Source: Oxalobacteraceae bacterium (GTDB lineage Bacteria; Pseudomonadota; Gammaproteobacteria; Burkholderiales; Burkholderiaceae_D). Taken from it: a DNA stretch of 64,000 bases. The stretch's first letter is position 1. Every line of letters begins with the position of its first letter. A program made the translations under genes and the position numbers. Below are positions 17,605 to 27,609 of this stretch, piece after piece. The notes under the pieces were generated by a model. That model searched no databases, was not told the origin of the DNA, and saw only the letters and a program-made list of their open reading frames with translations. The stretch spans positions 25,322 through 89,321 of the forward strand of contig JAUYNR010000081.1 of NCBI GenBank assembly GCA_030698225.1, given 5' to 3'.

Positions 17605-18107
17605 ATGCTACGAATGAGCAAAATGGCCGATTACGGCACCGTGATCCTGACCACCATGGTGCATGAACCCCAGCGCATACAAAGCGCGGCAGGAATCGCG
17701 GCCGTGATCCGGGTGCCGGTGCCGACCGTCAGCAAGATACTCAAGATACTGACCCGCGAAGGCCTGGTGGTATCGCTGCGCGGCGCCAAGGGTGGCTATT
17801 TGCTGTCCCGCCCGCCTTCCCAGATCACCATTTCGCACATCATCAATGCGATGGACGGACCGATCGGCATGACCGAATGCAGCATCACGCCCGGTCTGTG
17901 CACGCAGGAATCGGGCTGCGCGGTACGCGCCAACTGGCTAAGAGTCAATCGCATCGTGCTCAATGCGCTGGATCAGATCACGCTGGACCAGATGATCCAG
18001 CCGGTGATCGAAATTGTCGAAACTGTCGACATCAGCGCGCTGCGGCGGCCATTGCCGCTGCCGCAACCGGCGCCAACCCTGAATCGCAGAATGAATGGAG
18101 AACAAGC

Positions 18108-18111
<4 letters not shown>
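17605..18111 (+). CDS. Rrf2-family SUF operon regulator
   Basis: A 168-residue Fe-S-responsive repressor of the Rrf2/IscR superfamily. The winged HTH occupies about residues 20-65 ([19 protein letters not shown]). Three cysteines are grouped as [15 protein letters not shown], near residues 92-106, the usual place for the [2Fe-2S] ligands. The C-terminus is long and proline-rich. ATG 17605 has AGGAAT upstream; the TTG seven codons earlier is less likely. The stop overlaps the sufB start (ATGA), so the regulator is the first gene of the operon and probably senses cluster supply to control it. Confidence 0.9.
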
Positions 18112-19559
<1,448 letters not shown>

Positions 19560-19584
19560 TAAAACGGGCCTCCCTCTCCCCCGG

Positions 19585-19610
19585 CCCCTCTCCCGCACGC
19601 GGGAGAGGGG
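19585..19610. repeat. GC-rich REP-like hairpin between sufB and sufC
   Basis: A 12-bp perfect inverted repeat, CCCCTCTCCCGC and its complement, separated by two bases. Almost the same hairpin occurs at 61501-61524. It lies inside the suf operon and could affect sufBC mRNA stability or act as a partial terminator. Confidence 0.7.
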
Positions 19611-19651
19611 AGCAAAGTGAATCGCTGCGCGACGTTAAAAAGGAAACCATC

Positions 19652-20422
19652 ATGTTGGAAATCAGAAATCTGCAAGCCAGTGTCGAGAACAAGCCAATTT
19701 TGCGCGGCCTCGATCTGACCGTAAAGGCCGGCGAAGTGCATGCGATCATGGGGCCGAACGGCTCCGGCAAGAGTACGCTGGCGCAAGTGCTGGCGGGACG
19801 CGAAAACTTTACCGTCACCGGCGGCGAAGTGCTGTACCAGGGCCGCGATCTGCTGGCGCTGGCGCCCGAAGAGCGGGCCCGGGAAGGGGTGTTTCTGGCG
19901 TTCCAGTATCCGGTGGAAATCCCCGGCGTCAGCAATGTCTATCTGCTGAAAGCGGCGCTGAACAATATCCGCAAGCATCGCGGCCTGCCGGAACTCGACG
20001 CGATGGAATTTCTCAGCCTGATCAAGCAGAAAATGGCGCAGATGGAGATGAGCACAGAGTTGCTGTACCGCTCGGTCAACGAAGGTTTTTCCGGCGGCGA
20101 GAAAAAGCGCAACGAAATCCTGCAAATGGCCTTGCTGGAGCCGAAACTGGCGATTCTCGACGAGACCGACTCCGGGCTCGACATCGATGCGCTGCAAATC
20201 GTCGCCAAGGGCATCAATGCATTGCGCAGCCCGGAGCGCGCGATGATCATGGTGACCCACTACCAGCGGCTGCTGGATTACGTGGTGCCCGACTTCGTGC
20301 ATGTACTGTCGCAGGGCAGAATCATCAAAACCGGCGGCAAGGAACTGGCGCTCGAACTGGAGCAGCGCGGTTACGGCTGGCTGGAAGATGCGGCAGCGGC
20401 ACAGAACAGCGTGGCGGCATGA
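19652..20422 (+). CDS. sufC: SUF complex ATPase SufC
   Basis: A 256-residue ABC-type ATPase that drives the SufBCD scaffold. Walker A is GPNGSGKST near residue 36, the signature is FSGGEKKRNEILQMA and Walker B is LAILDETDSGLD. These match SufC, including the TDSGLD ending. The ATG has AAGGAAA upstream. The stop overlaps the sufD start (ATGA). Confidence 0.96.
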   Translation: MLEIRNLQASVENKPILRGLDLTVKAGEVHAIMGPNGSGKSTLAQVLAGRENFTVTGGEVLYQGRDLLALAPEERAREGVFLAFQYPVEIPGVSNVYLLKAALNNIRKHRGLPELDAMEFLSLIKQKMAQMEMSTELLYRSVNEGFSGGEKKRNEILQMALLEPKLAILDETDSGLDIDALQIVAKGINALRSPERAMIMVTHYQRLLDYVVPDFVHVLSQGRIIKTGGKELALELEQRGYGWLEDAAAAQNSVAA

Positions 20423-21753
20423 TGAACAATCGATCCCGGGAACACACACTGGCCGATTTCCAGCGCGTTGCTTTGGTTCTGCCGGGCGCGCGGGCGCCGT
20501 GGCTGGCGCAGGCGCGCAGTGCGGCACTGGAGCGGTTCGCGCACAGCGGCTTTCCGACCATCCGCGACGAAGAATGGAAATACACCAGCGTCGCCGCGAT
20601 CGAAAAGCACGCATTTCTGGCCTTGCCCGGTGGCGGCGGCAACGCAGCGGCAGCCGCCGCATTGGTGCAGAATCTGGCGTTAAACGACGGCAGCGGCCAT
20701 CTGCTGGTATTTCACAACGGCCGCCATGCGCCTGCGCTGTCGGCGCCCGGCCGCCTGCCTGCCGGCGTGACGCTGGGCAGCCTGGCCGATGCGCTGGAAC
20801 AGATGCCGGACGCACTCGCACCTTATCTCGGCGATAACGAGCGCCAGACCGTATTCGGTGCGCTGAATACCGCCTTCATGGCCGATGGCGCGTATCTACA
20901 TCTGCCGCGCGGAACCGTGATGGAGCAGCCGGTGCACCTGCTTTTCATCACCACCGCGTCGGGCGCTGCCATCGCGCCGCGCAACCTGATCGTGGCCGAA
21001 GCAGGCGCGCAGGCGACGGTGATCGAGCATTACGCGGGACCGGATGGCGTGGTGTATTTCACCAATGTCGTGACGCAGATCTTCGCGGCGGAAAATGCCG
21101 CAATCGAGCACTACAAGCTGCAGCAGGAAGCCGCGCAAGCGTTCCATGTCGCCGGCATCCACGTGGCGCAAGGACGCGGCAGCCGGCTGGCGTCGCACTC
21201 GATCACGCTCGGCGCGGCACTGGCGCGCAACGATATTACGACCGCATTCAATGCGCCGGGCTGCGAAGCGACGCTCAACGGCCTGTATCTGGTCGGCGGC
21301 CAGCAGCACGTCGACAACCACACCCGCATCGATCATCTGCAGCCGAACGGCACCAGCCATGAATATTATCGCGGCGTGCTGGACGGCCGCTCGCGTGCGG
21401 TGTTCAACGGCAAGGTGATCGTCCATCCGGGCGCGCAGAAGACCAATGCGTCCCAAGTTAACCACAATCTGCTGCTGTCCCGGGATGCGGAAATCGACAC
21501 CAAGCCGCAGCTGGAAATCCATGCGGACGACGTGCAGTGCACGCACGGCGCAACCATCGGCCAGATCGACGACGAACAGCTGTTTTATCTGCGCTCGCGC
21601 GGAGTCGAAGAAGCGATGGCAAGAGGCTTGCTGATCCATGCGTTCGCCCATGACGTGATCGAACGCATCCGGGTCGCAGCGCTGCGCAGCCGCATCGAAC
21701 AAATCCTGCTCACCCGATTGCCGCAAGGCGATCGCATCAAGGAATTGACATGA
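20419..21753 (+). CDS. sufD: SUF complex subunit SufD
   Basis: A 444-residue SufB paralogue that partners SufB in the scaffold. The C-terminal beta-helix core is clear, with motifs FNGKVIVHPGAQKT and DDVQCTHGATIGQIDDEQLFYL that include the conserved His and Cys. Divergent N-terminus, as usual for SufD. The ATG at 20419 overlaps the sufC stop; the next ATG at 20422 is equally possible. Confidence 0.95.
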   Translation: MMNNRSREHTLADFQRVALVLPGARAPWLAQARSAALERFAHSGFPTIRDEEWKYTSVAAIEKHAFLALPGGGGNAAAAAALVQNLALNDGSGHLLVFHNGRHAPALSAPGRLPAGVTLGSLADALEQMPDALAPYLGDNERQTVFGALNTAFMADGAYLHLPRGTVMEQPVHLLFITTASGAAIAPRNLIVAEAGAQATVIEHYAGPDGVVYFTNVVTQIFAAENAAIEHYKLQQEAAQAFHVAGIHVAQGRGSRLASHSITLGAALARNDITTAFNAPGCEATLNGLYLVGGQQHVDNHTRIDHLQPNGTSHEYYRGVLDGRSRAVFNGKVIVHPGAQKTNASQVNHNLLLSRDAEIDTKPQLEIHADDVQCTHGATIGQIDDEQLFYLRSRGVEEAMARGLLIHAFAHDVIERIRVAALRSRIEQILLTRLPQGDRIKELT

Positions 21754-23012
21754 AAATGGACACAAAAGAGCTGACTAAGCCAACTGATGCACAGCGCGGC
21801 GTGGCCGACTGGCGCCGGGATTTTCCTATCCTGCACACTACCGTGGCCGGCAAGCCGCTGGTGTATCTGGACAATGCCGCCACCACCCAGAAGCCGCAAT
21901 CGGTGATCGATGCCGAAGTCGCGTATTACAGCCAGACCAACGCCAACGTGCATCGCGGCGTGCATACGCTGAGCCAGCGCGCCACCGACCAGTATGAAGC
22001 GGCGCGCGACAAGGTGCGGCGCTTCATCAATGCCGCCAGCAGCAAGGAAATCGTGTTTGTGCGCGGCACCACCGAAGCGATCAACCTGGTCGCGCAAAGC
22101 TATGCCCGCCCGCTCTTGACTGCGGACGACAACATCATCATCAGCGCGATGGAACACCACTCCAACATCGTGCCGTGGCAAATGGTGTGCGCGCAGACCG
22201 GCGCGGAACTGCGGGTGGTGCCGGTCAACGATGCCGGCGAATTCGAGTTCGATGTCTTCGCCAAGCTGATCGGCCCCGGCACCAAACTGGTCGCCGTCAC
22301 CCATCTGTCGAACGCGCTGGGCAGCATCGCGCCGGTCAAGCGCATCATCGATCTGGCGCACTCGCACGGCGTGCCGGTGCTGCTGGACGGCGCGCAGGCG
22401 ATATCGCATATCGGGGTCGATGTGGCCGCGCTGGATTGCGATTTTTATGCCTTTTCCGGTCACAAGATTTTCGGTCCGACCGGCATCGGTGCGCTGTACG
22501 GCAAGCAGGCGCTGCTGGAGGCGATGCCGCCGTACCAGGGCGGCGGCGACATGATCCGCTCGGTCACCTTCGGCAAGACCGAATACAACGACCTGCCGTA
22601 CAAGTTCGAGGCTGGCACGCCGAACATCGCCGGCGCCATCGGGCTGGGGGCGGCGCTCGATTACGTAACAGCCATCGGCATCGACGCGATCGCCCGCCAC
22701 GAACACGATTTGCTTGCATACGCGACCAAGCGGGTGTCGGCAATACCAGGCTTGCGCATCATCGGCACCGCTGCGCAAAAGGCCAGCATCCTGTCTTTTA
22801 CGATGGAAGGCATACATCCGCACGACATCGGCACCATTCTGGACCACGCCGGGGTTGCGATTCGCGCCGGCCACCACTGCGCAATGCCGTTGATGCAGCG
22901 TTTTGGCCTTTCCGGCACCGCGCGCGCTTCGTTTGCGTTCTACAACACGCGCGCCGAAGTCGATGCGCTGGCGGCGGCGCTGCATCAGGTACGGGAGATG
23001 TTTCAGCCATGA
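21750..23012 (+). CDS. sufS: Cysteine desulfurase SufS
   Basis: A 420-residue PLP enzyme that takes sulfur from cysteine and delivers persulfide to the scaffold. The PLP lysine is in FYAFSGHKIFGPTGIG (about residue 235), and the active cysteine is in RAGHHCAMPLMQRFG near residue 377, with the short group II loop. The start overlaps the sufD stop (ATGA). Together with SufU at 23009 it forms the typical SufS-SufU pair. Confidence 0.95.
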   Translation: MKMDTKELTKPTDAQRGVADWRRDFPILHTTVAGKPLVYLDNAATTQKPQSVIDAEVAYYSQTNANVHRGVHTLSQRATDQYEAARDKVRRFINAASSKEIVFVRGTTEAINLVAQSYARPLLTADDNIIISAMEHHSNIVPWQMVCAQTGAELRVVPVNDAGEFEFDVFAKLIGPGTKLVAVTHLSNALGSIAPVKRIIDLAHSHGVPVLLDGAQAISHIGVDVAALDCDFYAFSGHKIFGPTGIGALYGKQALLEAMPPYQGGGDMIRSVTFGKTEYNDLPYKFEAGTPNIAGAIGLGAALDYVTAIGIDAIARHEHDLLAYATKRVSAIPGLRIIGTAAQKASILSFTMEGIHPHDIGTILDHAGVAIRAGHHCAMPLMQRFGLSGTARASFAFYNTRAEVDALAAALHQVREMFQP

Positions 23013-23461
23013 ACGAGCTACGGGAACTGTATCAGGAAGTGATCTTCGACCACTACCGCAAACCGCGCAATTGCCATGTGCTGGACTGCGTCAGCCACCA
23101 TGCGGAAGGCTACAACCCGTTGTGCGGCGACCAGGTCACGGTCTATCTGAAAGTCGAAGACGGCGTGATTGAAGACCTCAGCTTCAAGGGCACCGGCTGC
23201 GCGATTTCGACCGCTTCCGCGTCGTTGATGACCGAAGCATTGAAGGGCAAGAAACTTGCCGAAGTCGAACACCTGTTCAACGATTTCCACCGGATGGTCA
23301 CCGGGTCGGATTCGGAATCGGTGCCGCACCCGGATCTGGGCAAGCTCGAAGCGCTGGCCGGCGTGCATGAATTCCCGGCCCGCGTGAAATGCGCGACGCT
23401 GGCCTGGCACACGCTGCAAGCCGCGCTGAAAAACCAATCGGAACCAGTTAAAACGGAGTAG
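23009..23461 (+). CDS. sufU: SUF-associated U-type protein SufU
   Basis: A 150-residue SufU/IscU-like protein. Three conserved cysteines are seen: NPLCGDQV (C37), GTGCAIS (C63) and VKCATLAW (about C126). Members bind zinc and accept sulfur from SufS, or act as scaffolds. The ATG overlaps the sufS stop and comes 4 bases before sufT's end of spacing, so it is coupled to both. Confidence 0.93.
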   Translation: MNELRELYQEVIFDHYRKPRNCHVLDCVSHHAEGYNPLCGDQVTVYLKVEDGVIEDLSFKGTGCAISTASASLMTEALKGKKLAEVEHLFNDFHRMVTGSDSESVPHPDLGKLEALAGVHEFPARVKCATLAWHTLQAALKNQSEPVKTE

Positions 23462-23465
23462 AAAA

Positions 23466-23822
23466 ATGACTTACGACGCATCCTTCATGGATGGTGACAA
23501 CGATTCCAGCCAAGCCGGCGACACCCTCAGGGAAAATCTGATCGCTGCGCTGCGCACCATTTACGACCCCGAGATCCCGGTCAACATCTACGACCTGGGG
23601 CTGATTTACAGCATCGAGATCGAGCCCGACGGCCAGGTCGAGATTGAAATGACGCTCACCGCACCGGCCTGCCCGGTAGCCGGCACCTTCCCCGCCACCG
23701 TCGAGGAACGCCTGTCCGAGGTACCGGGCGTGGCCGGCGTGCACGTCGAACTGGTGTGGGAGCCGGCCTGGAGCATGGATTCGATGAGCGAGGACGTGAG
23801 GCTGGAACTGGGCTTGTTTTAG
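23466..23822 (+). CDS. sufT: SUF assembly factor SufT (DUF59/MIP18)
   Basis: A 118-residue DUF59 protein. The DPEIPVNIYDLGLIY motif (about residues 36-50) and the cysteine in LTAPACPVAG near residue 65 are the hallmarks. SufT helps Fe-S maturation, especially of lipoate and TCA enzymes in other bacteria. Four bases after sufU; followed by a perfect 21-bp hairpin. Confidence 0.92.
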   Translation: MTYDASFMDGDNDSSQAGDTLRENLIAALRTIYDPEIPVNIYDLGLIYSIEIEPDGQVEIEMTLTAPACPVAGTFPATVEERLSEVPGVAGVHVELVWEPAWSMDSMSEDVRLELGLF

Positions 23823-23870
23823 TAGTGCAGGCCTCCGTGCCTGCATGCCGGCACGGAGGCCTGCACTACT
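23821..23870. repeat. Perfect 21-bp inverted repeat after sufT
   Basis: Two 21-base arms at 23821-23841 and 23850-23870 are exact reverse complements, with an 8-base loop. The arms begin inside the sufT stop codon. No T-run follows, so it is not a textbook terminator. Its ends (GTGCAGGC and GCCTGCAC) recur in the palindrome at 24466. It could be a REP-like element or an mRNA-stabilising hairpin. Confidence 0.8.
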
Positions 23871-23893
23871 GCATCAACACTGAAGGAACTGCC

Positions 23894-24214
23894 ATGTCGA
23901 ACTGGTCCGATGTCGCCCGCGTCAGCGAATTCGCCGCCGGAACCTGGCGTTCGATCGATCTGGATGGAACCCAGGTTGCGGTATTCAACCTCGAAGGCGC
24001 GTATTACGCGATCGAGGATGTCTGCACCCACGATGGCGGCATCCTGACCGGCGGCACACTGGAAGGCGAGGAAATCGTCTGCCCGCGCCACGGTGCCCGC
24101 TTTTCGGTCAAAACCGGCAAGGTGCTGGCGCCGCCCGCATATGAGGATGTCGGCCAGTTTCCGGTACAGGTGGCAAACGGCATGGTGCAAGTGCGGGATC
24201 CGCGCTGGGACTGA
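23894..24214 (+). CDS. Rieske-type ferredoxin (SUF operon)
   Basis: A 106-residue ferredoxin of the non-haem iron oxygenase ferredoxin type. The [2Fe-2S] ligands are in CTHDGG (about residues 42-47) and CPRHGARF (about 61-68), a normal Rieske pair. Such a gene ends SUF operons in many betaproteobacteria, but its partner is not known. Starts 24 bases after the sufT hairpin, and GAAGGAACT precedes it. Confidence 0.9.
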   Translation: MSNWSDVARVSEFAAGTWRSIDLDGTQVAVFNLEGAYYAIEDVCTHDGGILTGGTLEGEEIVCPRHGARFSVKTGKVLAPPAYEDVGQFPVQVANGMVQVRDPRWD

Positions 24215-24386
24215 TGCGGTTATGTTCGACCGTTAATAATACCTGGATCCGTGAGGGGAAATAAATAATATCCTTTAAAATCAAATAGTTAAATAACATA
24301 TTCACACCCTCTGCTGGGTGAGTGGATAAGTGGCGTAGCACGTTGATTCAGAAGGACATTTCGAAATCACATCACGGATTCAGGTA

Positions 24387-24457
24387 ATACATAACGATGT
24401 ATTATTTAATACCACAATTAATATATGCGGTAATTGCATTGTTTTAAGGCATACTCC
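24387..24457 (+). repeat. 71-bp intergenic repeat, copy 4
   Basis: ATACATA at the left, ATATGCGG in the middle and TTTTAAGGCATACTCC at the right. The right end is identical to that of the copy at 61385. It lies in the convergent spacer between the ferredoxin and the FmdE-like gene. Confidence 0.75.
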
Positions 24458-24465
24458 ATAGAAAT

Positions 24466-24491
24466 CAGTGCAGGCATCGATGCCTGCACTG
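24466..24491. repeat. Perfect 26-bp palindrome
   Basis: A 26-base exact palindrome with no loop, centred on ATCGAT, and ending in CAGTGCAGGC and its complement. It directly follows repeat copy 4 and precedes the stop codon of the minus-strand FmdE-like gene, so it could act as its terminator hairpin although no T-run follows. It shares GTGCAGGC with the sufT hairpin. Confidence 0.75.
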
Positions 24492-24496
24492 CCACC

Positions 24497-25108
24497 TCAA
24501 TCGCCACGCGCACCGAAGGTCACCAGCCGCGGATCGTCGACCAGGTCCAGAATCTGCCGCACCCGCTCCTGCCACATCGTGGCAAATTCACGCTTTTCCG
24601 CTTCCTCGGCCGCGCCGCCCAGCACTTTTTGCATCAGTCGCAGCACCGCCGGCATCGGCGGCACGATGTCGGGATGGTAACCAACGGTAACGCTGGCGCC
24701 GCTGTCGGTGCGCTGGAAGCGGATTTCGCCGTCCAGCGCGACGTCGAAAAACAGCAGGTTGCGGCGGTCGAAACGGCCTGAAATTCCCTTGAATCCGCTG
24801 TCGCCGGTGGCCCCGGTAATCAGGCCGACCACATTGGCGATCACGCCGGTGACGCCGCTTTGCAGCGCATTTCGGAACTCGACCCTGATGCCGCCGCGTT
24901 GCGGCAAGTCATCGCCGTACAGGCCGCCCAGCGCCTTCAACGTCATCAGGTAGGCACCGGCCACCGTCGGGCAGGAATGGCCGGCCAGCTTGACCGCATC
25001 GGCATACGAATACTCGATCAGGCCGCCCGCGGCCGCTCCCAGCAATTCGGCCAGCGGATCGCAGACGGTGATTTTTCTGGCTTGTTCAAAAAAAGATGGA
25101 TAGTGCAT
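24497..25108 (-). CDS. FmdE-like domain protein
   Basis: A 203-residue protein that resembles the FmdE family (COG2191). The diagnostic segment is KLAGHSCPTVAGAYLM at about residues 39-54, equivalent to the GHxCPG motif of FmdE. The C-terminus is charged and has no zinc-finger cysteines. The role of this family outside methanogens is unknown. ATG 25108 has AGGAG 7 bases upstream, so the longer reading to 25195 (GTG) is not used. It lies next to a HMA-domain gene on the same strand. Confidence 0.6.
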   Translation of the reverse strand: MHYPSFFEQARKITVCDPLAELLGAAAGGLIEYSYADAVKLAGHSCPTVAGAYLMTLKALGGLYGDDLPQRGGIRVEFRNALQSGVTGVIANVVGLITGATGDSGFKGISGRFDRRNLLFFDVALDGEIRFQRTDSGASVTVGYHPDIVPPMPAVLRLMQKVLGGAAEEAEKREFATMWQERVRQILDLVDDPRLVTFGARGD

Positions 25109-25159
25109 CAACGGCTCCTGTATGGGGATGTTCAGGCGCTGCATGTCGTGCAGCGGCGG

Positions 25160-25230
25160 TGCGCCGGCCAGCTTGCGCACTTCGTCGGCCACCACAGCAA
25201 AAACTTGCCGTGCGCCCTGCCCGGAAAATC
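25160..25230 (-). pseudogene. Methyl-accepting chemotaxis protein remnant
   Basis: On the minus strand one frame reads GQGARQVFAVVADEVRKLAG, which matches the conserved tip of the cytoplasmic domain of methyl-accepting chemotaxis proteins (FAVVADEVRKLA). A stop codon lies about 25 codons upstream and no further MCP sequence is seen, so only a short relic is present. It is in frame with, and directly upstream of, the FmdE-like gene. Confidence 0.45.
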
Positions 25231-25350
25231 TTCGCTGCAGACGAAAAGAGCGAGTGCTGCGACCCGCTCCGTTTCTGTCGCCAAAGTGGTCCGGGCCTGC
25301 CGGTCATGCAGATGACTGCTGCATGGATTGCTATTGGCGTTACGCCCGAC

Positions 25351-25614
25351 TTAACTGCCGCCGCAACCGCCGCAGCAACTGCCGTTTTCGCCGTGCACCG
25401 ATTTTTCGGTACTGATTGCGTAACCGGCCTGCACCAGCACGTTTTGCAATTCCTGCGAAGAAGTGATCTGGTCGTCGAACTGGACTTTGACTTCGCTGCT
25501 TTCGAGTGCAATTTCTATCTCGCCTACGCCTCTGACGCCGCGTAGCACGCGGGTCACGCTGTCAGCGCAATTCTGGTTGGTAGTTCCGGTCAGTTTCAAG
25601 GTTTCGGATCGCAT
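25351..25614 (-). CDS. HMA-domain (heavy-metal-associated) protein with altered motif
   Basis: An 87-residue ferredoxin-fold HMA-domain protein. The usual metal motif MxCxxC reads GTTNQNC, so the first cysteine is Asn and only the second remains (C16). The C-terminus ends SCCGGCGGS with three cysteines that could supply other ligands. Copper chaperone-like fold, but the loss of one ligand makes classic copper transfer uncertain. The second of two adjacent ATGs is favoured because AAGGAA lies 6 bases before it. Confidence 0.7.
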   Translation of the reverse strand: MRSETLKLTGTTNQNCADSVTRVLRGVRGVGEIEIALESSEVKVQFDDQITSSQELQNVLVQAGYAISTEKSVHGENGSCCGGCGGS

Positions 25615-25884
25615 CATATTTCCTTTTGCATGTGTATGAGGACAATGAGAGAAACATATTCTCCATTTCTTTCAGCGTCATTGTGACATAACAATCATAT
25701 TAAATACATCTTTAAATTATTCCATCTTGAAAAAAACGATCATGAATTCGATTAATTTGCCGGCGCGCACAAAATAAAGCGGTCATATGTTTGCTACCGC
25801 ACAAAACTTGCACCGATTTCGGCTGTAAAGTTGCTCTGTCGGTCAAAAAAAACGTTCAACATTCATTCCCGAAAGGAACTTGAT

Positions 25885-26196
25885 ATGAAAATAGCCCACC
25901 GCATCCCAACTTATCTGCTGGCATTTACACTGGTCGCGCTGGCAGGCTGCGCCTCAACGCCAAAACAGGAAGGAACCGGCGAATATATCGACGACACAGT
26001 CATCACGACCAAGGTAAAAGCTGCGATTTTCAACGAACCCACGTTGAAAGCGACCGAAATCAATGTCGAGACTTTCAAAGGCCAGGTTCAGTTGAGCGGC
26101 TTTGTTTCTTCGAAAGAAGATATCAACAAGGCGACACAAATTGCACGCGGTGTGAAAGGTGTAACATCGGTCAAGAACGACATGCGCACCAAGTAA
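25885..26196 (+). CDS. BON-domain lipoprotein
   Basis: A 103-residue lipoprotein. The signal peptide ends with lipobox LAGC (cysteine about 21). One BON domain follows (about residues 35-103, IDDTVITTKVKAAIFNEP to GVTSVKNDM), as in OsmY and other periplasmic proteins that bind phospholipids. Osmotic or envelope stress is a likely context. AAAGGAA precedes the ATG. A strong terminator follows. Confidence 0.88.
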   Translation: MKIAHRIPTYLLAFTLVALAGCASTPKQEGTGEYIDDTVITTKVKAAIFNEPTLKATEINVETFKGQVQLSGFVSSKEDINKATQIARGVKGVTSVKNDMRTK

Positions 26197-26217
26197 CGAT
26201 CCGGAAGCCAATTAACC

Positions 26218-26264
26218 GGGCCGGCATTGATTTCGAATCGAGGCAATGCCGGCCCGATTTTTTT
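26218..26264 (+). terminator. Rho-independent terminator after BON lipoprotein
   Basis: A perfect 12-bp GC-rich stem (GGGCCGGCATTG and its complement) followed directly by GATTTTTTT. It ends the BON lipoprotein transcript and insulates the AI-2E family gene. Confidence 0.9.
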
Positions 26265-26330
26265 GATACCGGGGAATAGTTGCATTGCAACTCTTACATC
26301 GGGTTTTTTGCACAAATTTGCAGGATCAAA

Positions 26331-26372
26331 ATGAGTCGCTACGCGCCTTTCCCGTTATTGAAACCAATGTAA
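26331..26372 (+). CDS. Possible 13-residue leader peptide, coupled to the next gene
   Basis: A short frame reads MSRYAPFPLLKPM then TAA. It has AGGA 5 bases before its ATG, and its stop shares a base with the start of the AI-2E family gene (TAATG). The coupled arrangement suggests translation of the downstream gene depends on this frame, but a chance ORF is possible. Confidence 0.35.
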   Translation: MSRYAPFPLLKPM

Positions 26373-27574
26373 TGAATCCGATAAATACCGAATTGCCTAT
26401 CCCCGCAGACTTGACCGCAGCGGAAATTCACGCTCCCGAAGATGCAGAAAATGTCCCAGCAGAAGCCCCTTCCGAATACCCTCGCCTGCCCAGCCATGTA
26501 GATGCGCGTGGAGTGTCACTTGCCATCCTGGCAACGCTGGCGCTTGTGTTTTCCCTGCAATGGGCGCAGAGGTTTTTTATTCCATTACTGTTCGGCATCT
26601 TTATTGCGTATACGCTCAATCCATTTGTCAACTGGTTGAAGCTGCTGAGAATCCCCCGCTTTTTTGGTACCTGCATCGTAATGCTGACGATATTGTGCGG
26701 CGTTGCCTTTGCGGCCAATACACTGCAAGACGAGTTCCAGTCGATATTGAATGGATTGCCGGCGGCAACCCAAAAAATATCGCGGGCGCTGAAAAAAACC
26801 CAGGGCAGTCAGCCCAGCACGATGCAACAAATGCAGGCAGCAGCGACCGAGTTTGAAAGAGCTACCAATCAGGTAACCGGCGCACGGCCACCGGCCAGAA
26901 AAATTGCCGGGTTCGAGCAATCGGCATTCAGGGTCAGCAACTGGCTCTGGGCCGGTTCACTGAGTGCTGCCGAATTCATCGGTCAGGCCACCATGGTGAT
27001 CTTCCTGGTATTTTTCCTGTTGTTATCCGGCGACACTTTCAAGCGCAAACTGGTCAAGTTATCCGGGCCATCGATGGCCCGGAGAAAAATTGCCGTACAC
27101 ATACTTGACAACATCAATACCTCGATTCAGAACTACATGTTCATGCTGCTGGTAACCAATTTGCTATTGGCAGTAGCAACCTGGCTTGCATTGCGTTGGA
27201 TCGGCCTGGAAAATGCCGGTGCATGGGCAGTTGCCGCTGGTCTTTTGCATATCATTCCGTATTTTGGGCCACTGCTCACCATGATCGCGATTGGATTGAG
27301 CGCGTACATGCAATTCGAATCGCTCTCGATGGTGCTGCTGGTCTCGGGAACATCGCTTGCAATCGCCACCGTGATCGGCACTTTCGTGACGACCTGGATG
27401 ACCGGAAGAATCGCAAAAATGAATACAGCGGCAGTCTTTGTCGGATTGCTGTTCTGGGGCTGGCTGTGGGGCATCTGGGGCTTGCTGCTAGGCATCCCGA
27501 TCATCGTCATCGTGAAAGTCATCTCCGAGCATATCGAAGGCTTGCATCCGGTTGCGGAGCTGCTCGGAGAGTGA
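26372..27574 (+). CDS. AI-2E family transporter (PerM/YdiK-like)
   Basis: A 400-residue inner-membrane protein of the AI-2E transporter family, which exports small molecules or acts as an ion antiporter. An N-terminal acidic stretch precedes the first helix (about residue 50). Around eight helices are visible, with a periplasmic loop near residues 120-190. The ATG at 26372 overlaps the stop of a short upstream frame (TAATG); homologues begin near the first helix, so the exact start is uncertain. Transported substrate unknown. Confidence 0.85.
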   Translation: MNPINTELPIPADLTAAEIHAPEDAENVPAEAPSEYPRLPSHVDARGVSLAILATLALVFSLQWAQRFFIPLLFGIFIAYTLNPFVNWLKLLRIPRFFGTCIVMLTILCGVAFAANTLQDEFQSILNGLPAATQKISRALKKTQGSQPSTMQQMQAAATEFERATNQVTGARPPARKIAGFEQSAFRVSNWLWAGSLSAAEFIGQATMVIFLVFFLLLSGDTFKRKLVKLSGPSMARRKIAVHILDNINTSIQNYMFMLLVTNLLLAVATWLALRWIGLENAGAWAVAAGLLHIIPYFGPLLTMIAIGLSAYMQFESLSMVLLVSGTSLAIATVIGTFVTTWMTGRIAKMNTAAVFVGLLFWGWLWGIWGLLLGIPIIVIVKVISEHIEGLHPVAELLGE

Positions 27575-27609
27575 CCTTGCTATTCCCAGTTCCGGATGCC
27601 CTGCGACTC

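Noticed and set aside
24497..25195. Using the GTG at 25195 as start of the FmdE-like gene
   Set aside because: The extra 29 residues resemble an MCP fragment, and a good ribosome site precedes the ATG at 25108.
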